Of a DNA stretch of 38,814 bases, positions 26,419 to 36,364 are shown in pieces. The notes beneath the pieces were generated by a model that was given only the letters and a program-made list of their open reading frames with translations, had not been told where the DNA came from and ran no database searches. Numbering within the stretch: position 1 is the first letter of the stretch; the number at the start of each line of letters is the position of its first letter. Source of the stretch: Leuconostoc inhae KCTC 3774. GTDB taxonomy: Bacteria; Bacillota; Bacilli; Lactobacillales; Lactobacillaceae. The stretch covers positions 1-38,814 of the forward strand of contig AEMJ01000061.1 of NCBI GenBank assembly GCA_000166735.2, given 5' to 3'. Position numbers and translations under genes: made by a program.

Positions 26419-27098
26419 GTACAGATTTACAAAAAATTATTGCTGGTCGCCGTGCCACTGAGTTTGTTCAAAATGATATGGTTGTAGGTATCGGATCTGG
26501 GTCAACAATAGCCCACGTCATTGATTCTCTCGGAGAGCGTGTAGCCCAGGAAAACTTAAAGATTGTTGGCGTAGCAACTTCTGAAAGAACACGCCGCCAT
26601 GCTGCCCAATTAGGTATCCCCATGTATAATGTTGATGATGTTGACAAAATTGACCTCACCATTGATGGTGCTGATCAAATTGCGGATGATTTTTCAGCGA
26701 TTAAAGGCGGCGGTGCTGCTTTGCTTTGGGAAAAGATTGTGGCTTTCAATTCACGTGAAAATATTTGGGTCGTCGATGCAACAAAACGCGTCTCAAAATT
26801 AAATCAATATTTACCAGTGGAAGTTATTCCCTACGGATCAAATCAATTATTTAAACGTTTTCAAGCTGACGGATTTCATCCGTCATGGCGATTAGATCAA
26901 AATGGTAATCCTGTACGCACCGACTCAGCAAACTTTTTAATCGATTTGCACCTACCAATCATTGAAAATCCTCGCGAACTTGGCGATGAGCTAATTAGAA
27001 TGGTTGGTGTTGTCGAACACGGATTGTTTACAGATGTTGTCAATCGTGTTGTTATTGGCGAAGACGACCATACAGCCAAAGTTGTGTCAGTAAAATAA
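26415..27098 (+). CDS. rpiA: Ribose-5-phosphate isomerase A
   Basis: Interconverts ribose-5-phosphate and ribulose-5-phosphate, linking nucleotide synthesis with the pentose-phosphate/phosphoketolase route. 227 residues, intact: VGIGSGSTIAHVID near 25, TIDGADQI near 82 (catalytic Asp), KGGGAALLWEKIVA near 97 (catalytic Glu, Lys) and VVEHGLFTDV near 205. Start overlaps the GNAT gene by four bases and a terminator follows. Confidence 0.96.
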   Translation: MSTDLQKIIAGRRATEFVQNDMVVGIGSGSTIAHVIDSLGERVAQENLKIVGVATSERTRRHAAQLGIPMYNVDDVDKIDLTIDGADQIADDFSAIKGGGAALLWEKIVAFNSRENIWVVDATKRVSKLNQYLPVEVIPYGSNQLFKRFQADGFHPSWRLDQNGNPVRTDSANFLIDLHLPIIENPRELGDELIRMVGVVEHGLFTDVVNRVVIGEDDHTAKVVSVK

Positions 27099-27103
27099 TA
27101 GTA

Positions 27104-27135
27104 AACAGCACATCATGCATGTGCTGTTTTAATTT
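27104..27135 (+). terminator. Terminator of rpiA
   Basis: AAACAGCACAT, loop CATGC, ATGTGCTGTTTT and a T-rich tail (TTTAATTT), 5 bases after the rpiA stop. Confidence 0.88.
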
Positions 27136-27222
27136 GGTTTTAACTCATACATGCATAAATTTATTGTTTAAACGCTTTATTCACAAAGAAAAAACGCATG
27201 TCAATATAGGTGACATATTTAA

Positions 27223-27250
27223 TTGGTATAGTTGATAAAAGAGATAAAAT
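27223..27250 (+). promoter_or_regulatory. Probable promoter of aspA
   Basis: TTGGTA (27223-27228), 16-base spacer, TAAAAT (27245-27250), about 32 bases before the aspA ATG. Just upstream are a cre-like TTTAAACGCTTTAT (27167-27180, two mismatches to the CcpA consensus) and a small dyad ATGTCA-N7-TGACAT (27198-27216). Confidence 0.5.
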
Positions 27251-27281
27251 AGTCCTATAGGAATTTACTAAGGAGATCCTC

Positions 27282-28705
27282 ATGCGCACTGAATCTGATT
27301 CACTCGGCCAACTCAACATCCCAAAGACAGCTTATTATGGTATTCATACACAACGTGCATTACATAATTTTCCCATCTCTTCACAACCAACACATCCTGA
27401 ATTGATTCGTGCTTTTTAGAAATAAAGCAAGCGGCTGCAAAAACTAATGCTACCTCTGGTAATCTTGACCGGTCTGTAGCCAAACATATCGTCAGTGCCA
27501 CTAAAACACTCCTCAATAATCCAATTGATTTATCGATGTTTCCAATCAGTGATATTCAAGGTGGCGCCGGTACATCAGCTAACATGAATGTTAATGAAGT
27601 CATTGCTAATGTCGCCTTGGAACAAACTGGTCGTGCGCGCGGTGATTATGCTTATATTAATCCAAATGACGATGTTAACATGGCTCAAAGTACCAATGAT
27701 ACCTATCCTAGTGCTGGAAAAATAGCTTTATTACGTTTACTCGATCCACTGCTTTTGGAACTACAAAATTTAATTGATGCTTTAGGCAACAAGGCTGATG
27801 AATTCTCAACGACCTATAAAATGGGTCGTACACAATTGCAAGATGCCGTCCCAATGACTTTAGGTAACAGTTTTCACGCTTGGTTAAAACCGTTACTACG
27901 AGATGATTTACGTATCAAGACCGCACGCGACGCACTTTACATGTTGAACTTAGGTGGTTCAGCAATCGGTTCAGGCATTAATGTGAGCTACCATTATCAA
28001 GTGCATATTGTGCCAAACCTTGCAGGTATCACCAAATTACCATTAACACAAGCTCACGATCTGTTTGATGCCACACAAAATCTTGATGGCTTGGTCGCTT
28101 TATCTGGTACTTTAAAAACACTAGCCATGAGTCTTTCAAAAATTTCCAATGACCTACGTTTACTAAGCTCCGGACCGCGATCTGGCCTTCTTGAAATCAA
28201 TTTACCGGCAAAACAAGCTGGCTCATCAATTATGCCTGGCAAAGTTAACCCAGTCATTCCAGAAGTTGTGAACCAAGTCGCTTTTGAAATGTTTGGCTTT
28301 GACGCAACAATTACCGCAGCTGCAGAAGCTGGACAATTAGAACTCAACGCTTTTGAACCAATTATATTCCGCTCGTTATTTGCAGGTATTGAGCATCTGA
28401 CATCAGCAATGACTACCTTACGACTAAACGCAATTGATGGCATCACAAGTAACAAATCACGACTTGCACAGGATATTGATTTATCTGTTAGCTTCGCTAC
28501 TGCCATGACCCCAATTATCGGTTATCAAGAGGCCGCAAAGTTGGCCAAAGAATCTATCAGAACAGGTAAGTCATTGCGTCAACTTGCCGAGAAAAAATCA
28601 TGCTTTACACCTGATCAATTGACTCATATATTCAAAATTGAAGATATCGTCATTAACGCAAGAACACCTGAACACGGGTTAGTTTTACATGCACCAACAC
28701 AGTAA
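27282..28705 (+). CDS. aspA: Aspartate ammonia-lyase (frameshifted)
   Basis: Splits aspartate into fumarate and ammonia. Repaired length 474 residues. Family motifs: QGGAGTSANMNVNEV near 95, NPNDDVNMAQSTNDTYPS near 130, the class signature GSSIMPGKVNPV near 315, and AGQLELNAFEP near 350; the acidic/Asn pattern fits AspA better than fumarase. The frame breaks at T5 (27413-27417), where GCTTTTTAG reads as a stop; one extra T gives RAFLEIKQAAAKTNATSGNL and the rest. The start ATG follows AAGGAGA. Fumarase class II is the main alternative. Confidence 0.88.
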
Positions 28706-28750
28706 AGGATCTCGTCACAAACCATAGAACTGTCTTTCATCATTTTTCAC

Positions 28751-28795
28751 AAAAAACCAACATATCTTCACTTCAAAGAAGGTATGTTGGTTTTT
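28751..28795. terminator. Bidirectional terminator between aspA and araD
   Basis: A6 CCAACATA(T)CTTC, short loop, GAAGGTATGTTGG T5: a stem of about 12-13 bp with A and T tails, between two convergent genes. Confidence 0.92.
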
Positions 28796-28853
28796 AAATG
28801 AAAACATATATCATAATCAATTTACAAAATAACTGACTCAAATATTTTTAATT

Positions 28854-29558
28854 TTAGTCTTTACTCTGCCCATAATAAGCATTAACACCATGTTTACGAT
28901 AATAATGTTTGTCTAATAAATACTGTGGCACATGAATATCTTGTGCTGGATTAAGTTGCATCGTGTGATAATCCATGTCTGCTACAACATCTAAAACAAT
29001 CGCATTGTGTACAGCATCCATGGCATCTTTTCCCCATGTGAAGGGACCATGATCATTAGTTAACACGCCTGGAATTGCCATTGGATCTAGGTTTTCTCGT
29101 TCAAATACCCGAACGATTGATTTTCCTGTATTCAATTCATAGTCATCCGTAACTTCAGCCTGTGTCAATCGATCGGCTACCGGTACATCGCCATAAAACG
29201 TGTCAGCATGTGTGGTACCTGCGGCTGGAACTGGAATACCCGCTTGTGCAAATGCTACTGCCCATTTTGAATGTGTATGCACAATGCCACCTAAATCATG
29301 CCAGTGTCGATACAAAAAAGCGTGCGTTGGCGTATCACTTGACGGATTCATATCACCTTCAACAACGTGACCATCTAAATCAACCACAACCATATCTTCA
29401 GGCCGGAGCGTTTTATAATCTACACCACTTGGCTTGATGACAAACAAACCCTTCTCACGGTCAATTTGTGAGACATTGCCCCATGTGAGTGTCACCAAAT
29501 TATTGGCTGGCAAGGCCATATTAGCTTCATAAACTATTTTCTTTAAATTTTCTAGCAT
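28854..29558 (-). CDS. araD: L-ribulose-5-phosphate 4-epimerase
   Basis: Converts L-ribulose-5-phosphate to D-xylulose-5-phosphate, the substrate of phosphoketolase. 234 residues, intact: TWGNVSQIDREK near 25, KPSGVDYKTL near 43, SSDTPTHAFLYRHW near 75 and the zinc ligands in VHTHSKWAVAFAQAG near 95, with a further His in the LDVVADMDYHT region near 192. It is the last gene of the ara operon, 5 bases after araB. Confidence 0.97.
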   Translation of the reverse strand: MLENLKKIVYEANMALPANNLVTLTWGNVSQIDREKGLFVIKPSGVDYKTLRPEDMVVVDLDGHVVEGDMNPSSDTPTHAFLYRHWHDLGGIVHTHSKWAVAFAQAGIPVPAAGTTHADTFYGDVPVADRLTQAEVTDDYELNTGKSIVRVFERENLDPMAIPGVLTNDHGPFTWGKDAMDAVHNAIVLDVVADMDYHTMQLNPAQDIHVPQYLLDKHYYRKHGVNAYYGQSKD

Positions 29559-29563
29559 AACAT

Positions 29564-31185
29564 TTATTCCTTTCTTTTTTGTGATGGCAATGTTTTAATA
29601 GCCGCCAATTCAATATCTAATCCAGCAACATATCGTGTCATAAATGACTCAAATCCAGCAACATCAATTGGATCTGGTGATAAAGTTTCAGATTTTTCAT
29701 TAGCGAAAACAACTTGACTTAAAAAGTCATCTAATGTTTCATCAGTACGTTTATTTGCAACATATAGTGACAAAATTGCCATGCCCCAAGGGCCACCTTC
29801 ACCTGCAGTTTTCATCACAGTAATGTCGGTATTTAAGGCTGCAGATAACAACTTTTGAGCAACAATGGGTGTTTTAAATACGCCACCTTGTGCCACAATA
29901 TTATCAGTCAGTACTTGTTCATCTTCTAATATACGCATACCAATCTTAATTGCACCAAAAGCTGTAAACAAATGCATACGCATCAAATTACCAATTGTGA
30001 AATTAGAGTCAGGTTGCCTAACAAGTAATGGTCTCCCCTCAGGAATGGCAGTAATATTTTCTCCTGAATAATACCCATAGCCAGAAAGTCCACCTGCATC
30101 CGGTTCAGCATCATTTAATGCAGCATCAAACAATGTTTGATAGAGTTGACTTGTTGAAATGTCACAACCAATTAACTTTGCAAATTGCGCAAAAAGTTTC
30201 GACCATGCATTTAAATCGGATGCAGAATTGTTAGCATGTACCATTGCTACAGGTAATCCGGTGGGTGTTGTGACAATGTCAATATTACTGTAAACATGTT
30301 CAAGATTTTTTCCAAAACAATCATTGAAAAAATTGAAGTGCCAACCGAAATATTACCTGTCCTCTTTTTGACACTGTTGGTGGCTACCATACCAGTCCCG
30401 GCATCCCCTTCAGGAGGCGCAATAATTGCCCCAGCTGTTAAGTGACCCGTTGGATCTAATAGCTTTGCGCCTTTTTCTGTCAGGTGACCTGCATTGCCAC
30501 CAGCTTTTAATGGTTTTGGTAAAATATTGTCTATTTGCCAATTGTATTGTTGAACTGATTTAAGTGAATTAAATTGATCCAGCATTAACTGATTATAAGC
30601 TCCCGTTTTTTCATCAATCGGAAACATACCAGATGCATCACCAATACCAATTACCTTCTCATCTGTTAACTGCCAATGTACGTACCCAGCTAATGTGGTC
30701 AAAAAATCAATATTTTTAACATGTGTTTCTTGATTTAAAATGGCTTGATAAAGATGTGCAACACTCCAACGTTGCGGAATATTAAAATTAAATAATTTGG
30801 TTAATTCTGAAGCAGATTCACCCGTAATGGCGTTACGCCAAGTCCGAAAAGGTACTAATAATTGATTATTTTTGTCAAATGCCAAATAACCATGCATCAT
30901 AGCAGAAAATCCCATTGTTTTAATGCTGGTTATTGCCACGCTGTAGTTATCATGAATTTGCTTTTGTAAATTGGCATATGCCGTCTGTAGACCTAGCCAA
31001 ATGTCAGCAACCGCATAAGTCCAAAGCCCATCTTGAAAATTATTGTCCCATTCGTAACTACCTGAAGCAATTGTTTTAAAGTCTTCTGTTGTTAATACAG
31101 CTTTAACCGTGGTCGATCCAAATTCCACGCCCAAGGCAATGTTGCCTGCTTTAATTGCTTGCATTGTTTCTTCATGTGTCATCAT
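29564..31185 (-). CDS. araB: L-ribulokinase (FGGY family, frameshifted)
   Basis: Phosphorylates L-ribulose at O5. Repaired length about 540 residues. ATP-site motif VEFGSTTVKAVL near 18, TMGFSAMMHGYLAFD near 85, FRTWRN near 108, GDASGMFPID near 195, the nucleotide-binding GNISVGTSIFSM near 290, and GGPWGMAILSLYVA near 410. The frame breaks at A6 (plus T6 at 30306-30311); one extra A gives VLEKNLEHVYSNIDIVTTPTG and joins AMVHANNSASDLNAW. Of four possible ATGs, the one at 31185 has AGGAGA at 6 bases and is preferred to 31191. A hairpin with a T tail stands between the transporter gene and this start. Confidence 0.92.
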
Positions 31186-31202
31186 AAACATTCTCCTAAG
31201 TG

Positions 31203-31243
31203 AAAAACGCTAATCAGTTCGTGTTCATCTGACTAGCGTTTTT
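31203..31243 (-). terminator. Intercistronic terminator-like hairpin in the ara operon
   Basis: Minus-strand AAAACGCTAGTCAG pairs with CTGATTAGCGTTTTT around an 11-base loop and runs into T5, immediately before the araB ribosome binding site. No promoter can fit between it and araB, so araB-araD must be reached by read-through; the hairpin may lower or tune their expression or protect the upstream mRNA end. Confidence 0.8.
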
Positions 31244-31281
31244 GTTTTGATTCAGATAAACCATTTGAATTTTATCGTGCT

Positions 31282-32660
31282 TTAATGGTTTGTCCCTTGT
31301 GCCTCAATTTCTTCAAGTGTTTTACCGTAGGTTTCTGGTACGGCAAATTTAATAAAGAGCACGGCAATGATTGAGATAACACCAAAAATTGCAAATACTG
31401 ATGCTTGTGGCATTGCCGCAGTCATAATTGGAAACAAAAGACCTACAGCAAATGATCCAAGCCAGTTAAATGATGACGCTAAACCACTAGCACGTCCGCG
31501 AATAGCTAACGGAAATACTTCTCCTACTAATACCCAAGTAAGTGGTGCCCAAGTAAATGAATAAAACGCCACAAATATAGATAAGAACACAACTATCAAC
31601 ATAGGTGGAAACTTATCTGCACCAAGAAGTGCATTTAACGCAGCAGGCATCAAGAAGGACAATGCCATAATTGTTCCCCCAAGCATCAGCAATGTACGAC
31701 GCTTGAATCTATCCGCGATGACAATGTAAAGTAGTGCACCAAGAACAAGAATGACACCTTGAATAATAGGCCACAATAGTGCGCTAGAAGCCGCTTGTCC
31801 ACTGGCTCTTTCAACAATCAAAGGAATATAGTAGAAGATAGCGTTTGCTCCCATAAACTGTTGAAAAGCTGCTACACCAATCCCAGCTGTTACAAGATAA
31901 CGATACTTACTTGAAAACAACGTTCCCAAGGTAATATTTTTTTGAGCACCTGCTTCAAGCGCGACAGTTTTTTGAATATCCTTTAATTCTGGATCAACTT
32001 CTCTATCTGGACGAATATAAGTTAAAACTTGACGTGCTTCTTTTAATTTATTAGTTTTGACCAAAAATCGAGGTGATTCAGGTAACCGTAAAACACCAAA
32101 GAAGAGTATAATGGCGGGCACTGCTGCTAACCCTAACATTAGGCGCCACGCAATTGTGTGAGGTAATCCTTGCAATAAATAGTCAACAATATAGGATAAA
32201 AGCATACCAGACACAATCATCAGCTGGTTTAATCCTGATAAGCGACCACGCGTTTTAGCAGGAGCCATTTCAGACATATAGGATGGTACTAAAGCCGAAG
32301 CGGCTCCTACTGCCAAACCAAGTAACACACGTGCACACAACAACCAAGCAACACCATTATTTGGCGAAAATCCTGCCATTATGGCACCAATGGCAAATAC
32401 AAATGATGATGCAAGAATCATGCGACGACGGCCTAATTTATCAGATAATTGACCTGCCAATGCGCCACCAACAATTGCTCCTAACATGAGTGTTGATGTT
32501 ATCCAACCAATTGTACCAGCATCAGTTAAATGCCAATCTCTTTGTAAAAACGGCAAAGCACCTGTCATAACGCCGATGTCATAACCAAATAAAATGCCAC
32601 CAAAAGCACCGAAGAAATAAATGAAAGCACTTCCTATTTTTTTGTAGCTCTATTTTCCAT
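31282..32660 (-). CDS. Sugar porter (MFS), probable L-arabinose transporter (frameshifted)
   Basis: Proton-coupled sugar importer of the AraE/XylE type. Repaired length 459 residues, 12 membrane segments. Family motifs: FGYDIGVMTGALPFL near 22, GQLSDKLGRRRMIL near 60, PESPRFLVKT near 180, QQFMGANAIFYYIPL near 250, ADRFKRRTLL near 300 and PETYGKTLEEIE at the end. The frame starts ATGGAAAATAGAGCT (32660) and stops after 8 codons at an A7 run (plus T7 at 32637-32643); one extra A gives MENRATKKIGSAFIYFFGAFG and joins the rest. It starts 11 bases after the araA stop. Specificity for arabinose is inferred from the operon. Confidence 0.9.
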
Positions 32661-32670
32661 GTTTACACCA

Positions 32671-34095
32671 TTACTTAATATCTACGAATGTCAGATCAAA
32701 TAACTTCGCTAAATCAGTCAATTGTTCAGTATCCACTGCAAAACTCAACGTTGTATGATGGCCACCACCAACTGTTAACCAGCCTTCTGCACCAGCTTTA
32801 AGCCCTGATTTTGGTGTCCAAAGTTGCTTAGCAACAGGCAAAAATGGAGTTTCAGATTCAGGTTTATTACCGGTAACTTCATAACTAATCAATTTAAATT
32901 CATCGCCAAAGTCAGCTAACGTGACATCAATCGCATCACCTGGGCGTCCAGTAAATACCAAACGTGCAGGATCTTCTTTACCACCAATATCTAGTGGATG
33001 CACTTCAATACGTGGCTTATCTGAGGCAATTGTTGGATCAACCTCTAACATATGTGATCCCAAAATTGCTTCATGCCCCTTACGCAGATCTAGTGTGTAG
33101 TCTTCCATAAAGGCTGTTGCCTGGTTATGAGAAACAATTTTTAGCAAACGTGTTAGGGCTGCTGTTTTCCAATCACCCTCACCGGCAAATCCATAACCAT
33201 CAGCCATCAACAGTTGAACAGCCAAACCAGGCAATTGTTCCAAGCCAACCAAGTCTTCAAAGTTAGTCGTAAATCCTGAATAACCTTTGTCAGTCATAAA
33301 CTTTTTAAGCGCAATATATTCACGTAACTGATATTTAACATTGTGCTCAAATTTTTCAGGCGTATTTTTTCCTTCAATAAAATCATATTTCGATTGTAAG
33401 TCTTCATATAGCTGATCAATATCATCATCATTGACGGCATTGACATAAGCAACTAAGTCACCTACACCCCAATAATCTACTGTCCAGCCCAACTTGATTT
33501 GTGCTTCAATTTTATCACCATCTGTCACCGCCACGTTACGCATTTTATCCGCAAATGTAACGATTTTAATTTTAAAACTCTCATTGTAGGCAACAGCGAC
33601 ATCCATCCATTTACCAATTTGCGTTTGAATATCATCATCGGCCCAGTGCCCAAAAATAATTTTGTTGTTCAAACGTAAGCGGGCATTAATAAATGCATAT
33701 TCACGATCGCCATGAGCAGATTGGTTTAAATTCATATAATCAAAGTCAATTGTGTCATAAGGAATCGTATTCAACATTTGTGTTGCTAAATGCATAAGGG
33801 GTTTATTTAATAGTTGCGTACCACGAATCCAATTTTTTGCTGGCGAAAATGTGTGCGCCCAAGTAATAATACCGGCCACAGAATCATCATAGTTTGCTTC
33901 CATCATTGTTTTTGTAATGTTTTCAGCAGTGACACCGACCGTCTTAAATTCAATCGGATAAGGTAATTTACCTGATTCATTTAATTTGTTAATCAGTTTT
34001 TTTGAGTCTTCTTCGACTTGTGTCAATACCTCTGGTCCGTACAAAAATTGAGATCCTGTCACAAACCAAAACTTATAATCTTTTATATCAGCCAC
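32671..34095 (-). CDS. araA: L-arabinose isomerase
   Basis: Converts L-arabinose to L-ribulose with Mn2+. 474 residues, intact: [19 protein letters not shown] at the N-terminus, [12 protein letters not shown] near 80, [18 protein letters not shown] near 300 (metal-ligand Glu), [22 protein letters not shown] near 330 (ligand Glu, His), and GGGHHTTLS near 445. The start is GTG (34093-34095), preceded by GAGGAA. First gene of the ara operon, with its promoter and operators at 34173-34220. Confidence 0.98.
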   Translation of the reverse strand: MADIKDYKFWFVTGSQFLYGPEVLTQVEEDSKKLINKLNESGKLPYPIEFKTVGVTAENITKTMMEANYDDSVAGIITWAHTFSPAKNWIRGTQLLNKPLMHLATQMLNTIPYDTIDFDYMNLNQSAHGDREYAFINARLRLNNKIIFGHWADDDIQTQIGKWMDVAVAYNESFKIKIVTFADKMRNVAVTDGDKIEAQIKLGWTVDYWGVGDLVAYVNAVNDDDIDQLYEDLQSKYDFIEGKNTPEKFEHNVKYQLREYIALKKFMTDKGYSGFTTNFEDLVGLEQLPGLAVQLLMADGYGFAGEGDWKTAALTRLLKIVSHNQATAFMEDYTLDLRKGHEAILGSHMLEVDPTIASDKPRIEVHPLDIGGKEDPARLVFTGRPGDAIDVTLADFGDEFKLISYEVTGNKPESETPFLPVAKQLWTPKSGLKAGAEGWLTVGGGHHTTLSFAVDTEQLTDLAKLFDLTFVDIK

Positions 34096-34172
34096 TTTAA
34101 ATTCCTCTTTTTACTGGATTATTTATAATCATGTACAGCAAAATTACATTTATCTAGAATTAATAAGTTCGT

Positions 34173-34186
34173 TGTAAACGCTTACA
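34173..34186. promoter_or_regulatory. cre site (CcpA) in the araA promoter
   Basis: TGTAAGCGTTTACA on the minus strand (plus TGTAAACGCTTACA) matches the CcpA consensus TGWAARCGYTWNCW fully and is extended to a 16-base palindrome. It lies 5 bases downstream of the araA -10, so CcpA would block initiation when glucose is present. Confidence 0.9.
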
Positions 34187-34191
34187 AACAA

Positions 34192-34220
34192 AGTTTACAA
34201 TATTTATACGTATAAGTCAA
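34192..34220 (-). promoter_or_regulatory. Promoter of araA
   Basis: Minus-strand TTGACT (34215-34220), 17-base spacer, TAAACT (34192-34197). The AraR-type operator overlaps the -35 end and spacer. Confidence 0.8.
34202..34217. promoter_or_regulatory. AraR-type operator
   Basis: ATTTATACGTATAAGT closely resembles the Bacillus subtilis AraR operator ATTTGTACGTACAAAT, with TACGTA at its centre. It overlaps the araA promoter. The araR gene lies 2.2 kb away at 36365-37443. Confidence 0.8.
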
Positions 34221-34322
34221 ATATATTTTATTTTATCTGATGAATTAAATTTAATCTTCCTATGCAATTATCTTCTCGTGATTATAGTAAAACACTTTAA
34301 TTGGTACACATTATAAAAGATG

Positions 34323-34351
34323 TTGCTTTTTAAATTTTAAAGTTGTATAAT
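34323..34351 (+). promoter_or_regulatory. Promoter of fba
   Basis: TTGCTT (34323-34328), 17-base spacer, TATAAT (34346-34351). It gives a leader of about 235 bases before the fba ATG, in which I see only small A/T-rich hairpins (for example around 34421-34450). CACGTATA just after the -10 resembles an AraR half-site. Confidence 0.6.
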
Positions 34352-34368
34352 TTCACGTATACTCAAAA

Positions 34369-34382
34369 AGTAAACGCTTACA
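34369..34382. promoter_or_regulatory. cre site downstream of the fba promoter
   Basis: AGTAAACGCTTACA holds the palindrome GTAAACGCTTAC and has one mismatch to the CcpA consensus. It lies about 18 bases after the fba -10, where bound CcpA would act as a roadblock. Confidence 0.75.
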
Positions 34383-34591
34383 TAGAGATTGCGCTACTTA
34401 GTCATCACTATTATTATGCCTATATCTTCTATATATAGGTAAGATATTAATGTGCTTTGTTCCTATAACCTTCTATATGAAGCTATCAGCATGAACTAAC
34501 TACTAAAAAACTGTCAATTTAAAATTGGTATAGTCATCTGGTGTCTTTTTGATTAAAGCATTAAACTAACAAAAAAGGATGGTATCACTAA

Positions 34592-35479
34592 ATGACAATC
34601 GTTTCAGGAAAAGAAATTATTCAACAGGCGCGGACTAACCATTACGCAGTAGGCGCCTTTAACACTAACAATCTGGAATGGACTAAAGCTATTTTGCATA
34701 TGGCTGCCACTCAAAAAGCGCCGACATTTGTAGCAGCTTCTATGGGCGCCATTAAGTATATGGGTGGTTACAAAACAGTGGCTCATTTAATTCAAGATCT
34801 AGACGACGCACTCGATGTATCAGTTCCAATTGCTATTCACCTCGATCACGGTGACTATGATGCATCTCTAGCAGCCATTGACGCTGGATTCACATCCATT
34901 ATGTTTGATGGCTCTCATTTACCACTAAACGAAAATTTAGCTCGAACGCGTGAAATTGTGCAAATTGCGCATGAAAAAGGTATCTCAGTCGAAGCAGAAA
35001 TTGGTAGCATTGGTGGTGAAGAAGACGGTATTATCGGTAACGGTGAAATTGCACCAATTGCCGACGCAATTGCTATGGTGAACACTAAAATCGACTTTTT
35101 AGCCGCTGGTATTGGCAACATCCATGGTGCCTATCCAGATAATTGGCAAGGCCTAAACCTTGGCCATTTGCAAAAATTAACAGCTGCTGTTAACGATGTT
35201 GCGGGATACAATGTCCCTATTGTTTTACATGGTGGTTCCGGTGTACCTGATGACCAAATTCTGAAAGCTATTGCTTTAGGTGTCGCTAAGATTAACGTTA
35301 ACACTGAGGCACAATTAGCATTTCATCAGGCAGTGCGCGACTTTGTTTTATCAGGGCAGGACTTGCAAGGAAAAAATTACGATCCTCGAAAATTTCTGGC
35401 CCCTGGTGTCGTAGCGATAGAAAAATCATTAACTGAGCGTATGTCCATATTTGGTAGCATAGGAAAAGCAACATACTAA
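34592..35479 (+). CDS. fba: Class II fructose-bisphosphate aldolase
   Basis: Zinc enzyme that joins or splits fructose-1,6-bisphosphate and triose phosphates. 295 residues, intact: AFNTNNLEWTKAI near 22, AIHLDHGDYD near 82 (zinc His and catalytic Asp), EAEIGSIGGEEDG near 132, GNIHGAYPD near 178 (zinc His), VLHGGSGVPDD near 210 (zinc His) and INVNTEAQLAF near 233 (phosphate binding). Tagatose-bisphosphate aldolase is the alternative within the family. AAAAGGATGG precedes the ATG. Divergent from the ara operon. In a phosphoketolase organism its main role may be gluconeogenic. Confidence 0.92.
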   Translation: MTIVSGKEIIQQARTNHYAVGAFNTNNLEWTKAILHMAATQKAPTFVAASMGAIKYMGGYKTVAHLIQDLDDALDVSVPIAIHLDHGDYDASLAAIDAGFTSIMFDGSHLPLNENLARTREIVQIAHEKGISVEAEIGSIGGEEDGIIGNGEIAPIADAIAMVNTKIDFLAAGIGNIHGAYPDNWQGLNLGHLQKLTAAVNDVAGYNVPIVLHGGSGVPDDQILKAIALGVAKINVNTEAQLAFHQAVRDFVLSGQDLQGKNYDPRKFLAPGVVAIEKSLTERMSIFGSIGKATY

Positions 35480-35489
35480 TAACGCTATC

Positions 35490-35537
35490 AAAAAAACAGT
35501 TGTATTTAGGAATAGACCTAAACACAACTGTTTTTTA
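35490..35537. terminator. Bidirectional terminator between fba and the DUF1003 gene
   Basis: A7 CAGTTGT-TTTAGG and CCTAAA-ACAACTG T6 form a stem of about 14-20 bp with one internal A/C mismatch, loop AATAGA, between convergent genes. Confidence 0.9.
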
Positions 35538-35551
35538 TTTAGCGGTGTATA

Positions 35552-36281
35552 TCACTTATTTTTCCGCGCCAACGCACTCATTTGTTGCTGTAATTCACCT
35601 AGCATTTTTGTTTGCAATTTTTTGAACTTCAAATAAATCAGGATTATCCTTTTGGATAATACGATCAATTTTTGCATGCAAAACGCGCATCTCTTCTTCT
35701 GTTTTTAAATTAATATGAAAATCATTATCCGCATGCAAACGATCATAATCTGATGATCTATTTTGACTCATCAATATTAATGGTGCTTGTAGCGCAGCAA
35801 CCATACTCAAAAACAGGTTTAATAATATAAATGGATACGAATCAAAATGCATGTTAAACAAATGAAAAACATTAATGGTAATCCACACAACCATTGCACA
35901 AATAGATATAATGATAAACCGCCAGCTACCACCAAAATGTGCAACTTTATCCGCAACTTTTTGGCCAAAAGTGTAGGATTCCTTTTGATGCTTATTGACA
36001 TTGACAATTTTGAAATTTTTATCTGTTAATATATGCGTTAACCTGTTATTAACATGCATACTTTCTCTATGCTTCAGTACTATCATTTTATCAATCTTAG
36101 CTAAACGATATTTAAGCAAATGATCTAAACAAATAAAATCATTCTCTGTGCTATTAGGATAATCATGATAAATGGTATTTTGCAAATCTAAATCCAGTTC
36201 CTGTAATAAAACACCTTCTGTAATACTTTTACTCGCACCATCAACTAAACAACTTAAGCCATTGTTGAATTCAGACATCAT
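35552..36281 (-). CDS. DUF1003 family membrane protein (C-terminal frame break)
   Basis: Membrane protein of unknown function. The N-terminal half is cytoplasmic (residues 1-125), then FGQKVADKVAHFGGSWRFI introduces two membrane segments (about 140-160 and 168-190) joined by VFHLFNMHFDSYPFILLN, followed by APLILMSQNRSSDYDRLHADNDFHINLKTE, the standard DUF1003 core, and a coiled-coil-like tail. As read it stops after EVQKIANKNAR; changing the A6 run (plus T6 at 35618-35623) by +2 or -1 restores QTKMLGELQQQMSALARKNK to 35552. The start at 36281 has GGGAGG at 5 bases and is preferred to 36299. Lies 84 bases after araR in the same direction. Confidence 0.85.
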
Positions 36282-36364
36282 GCCAACCTCCCGCATCATT
36301 ATTTATGAATAAGACTTCGTATAGTCATCGTAACCGTTTTAAAATTACTTCATCTGTCAAAAAA

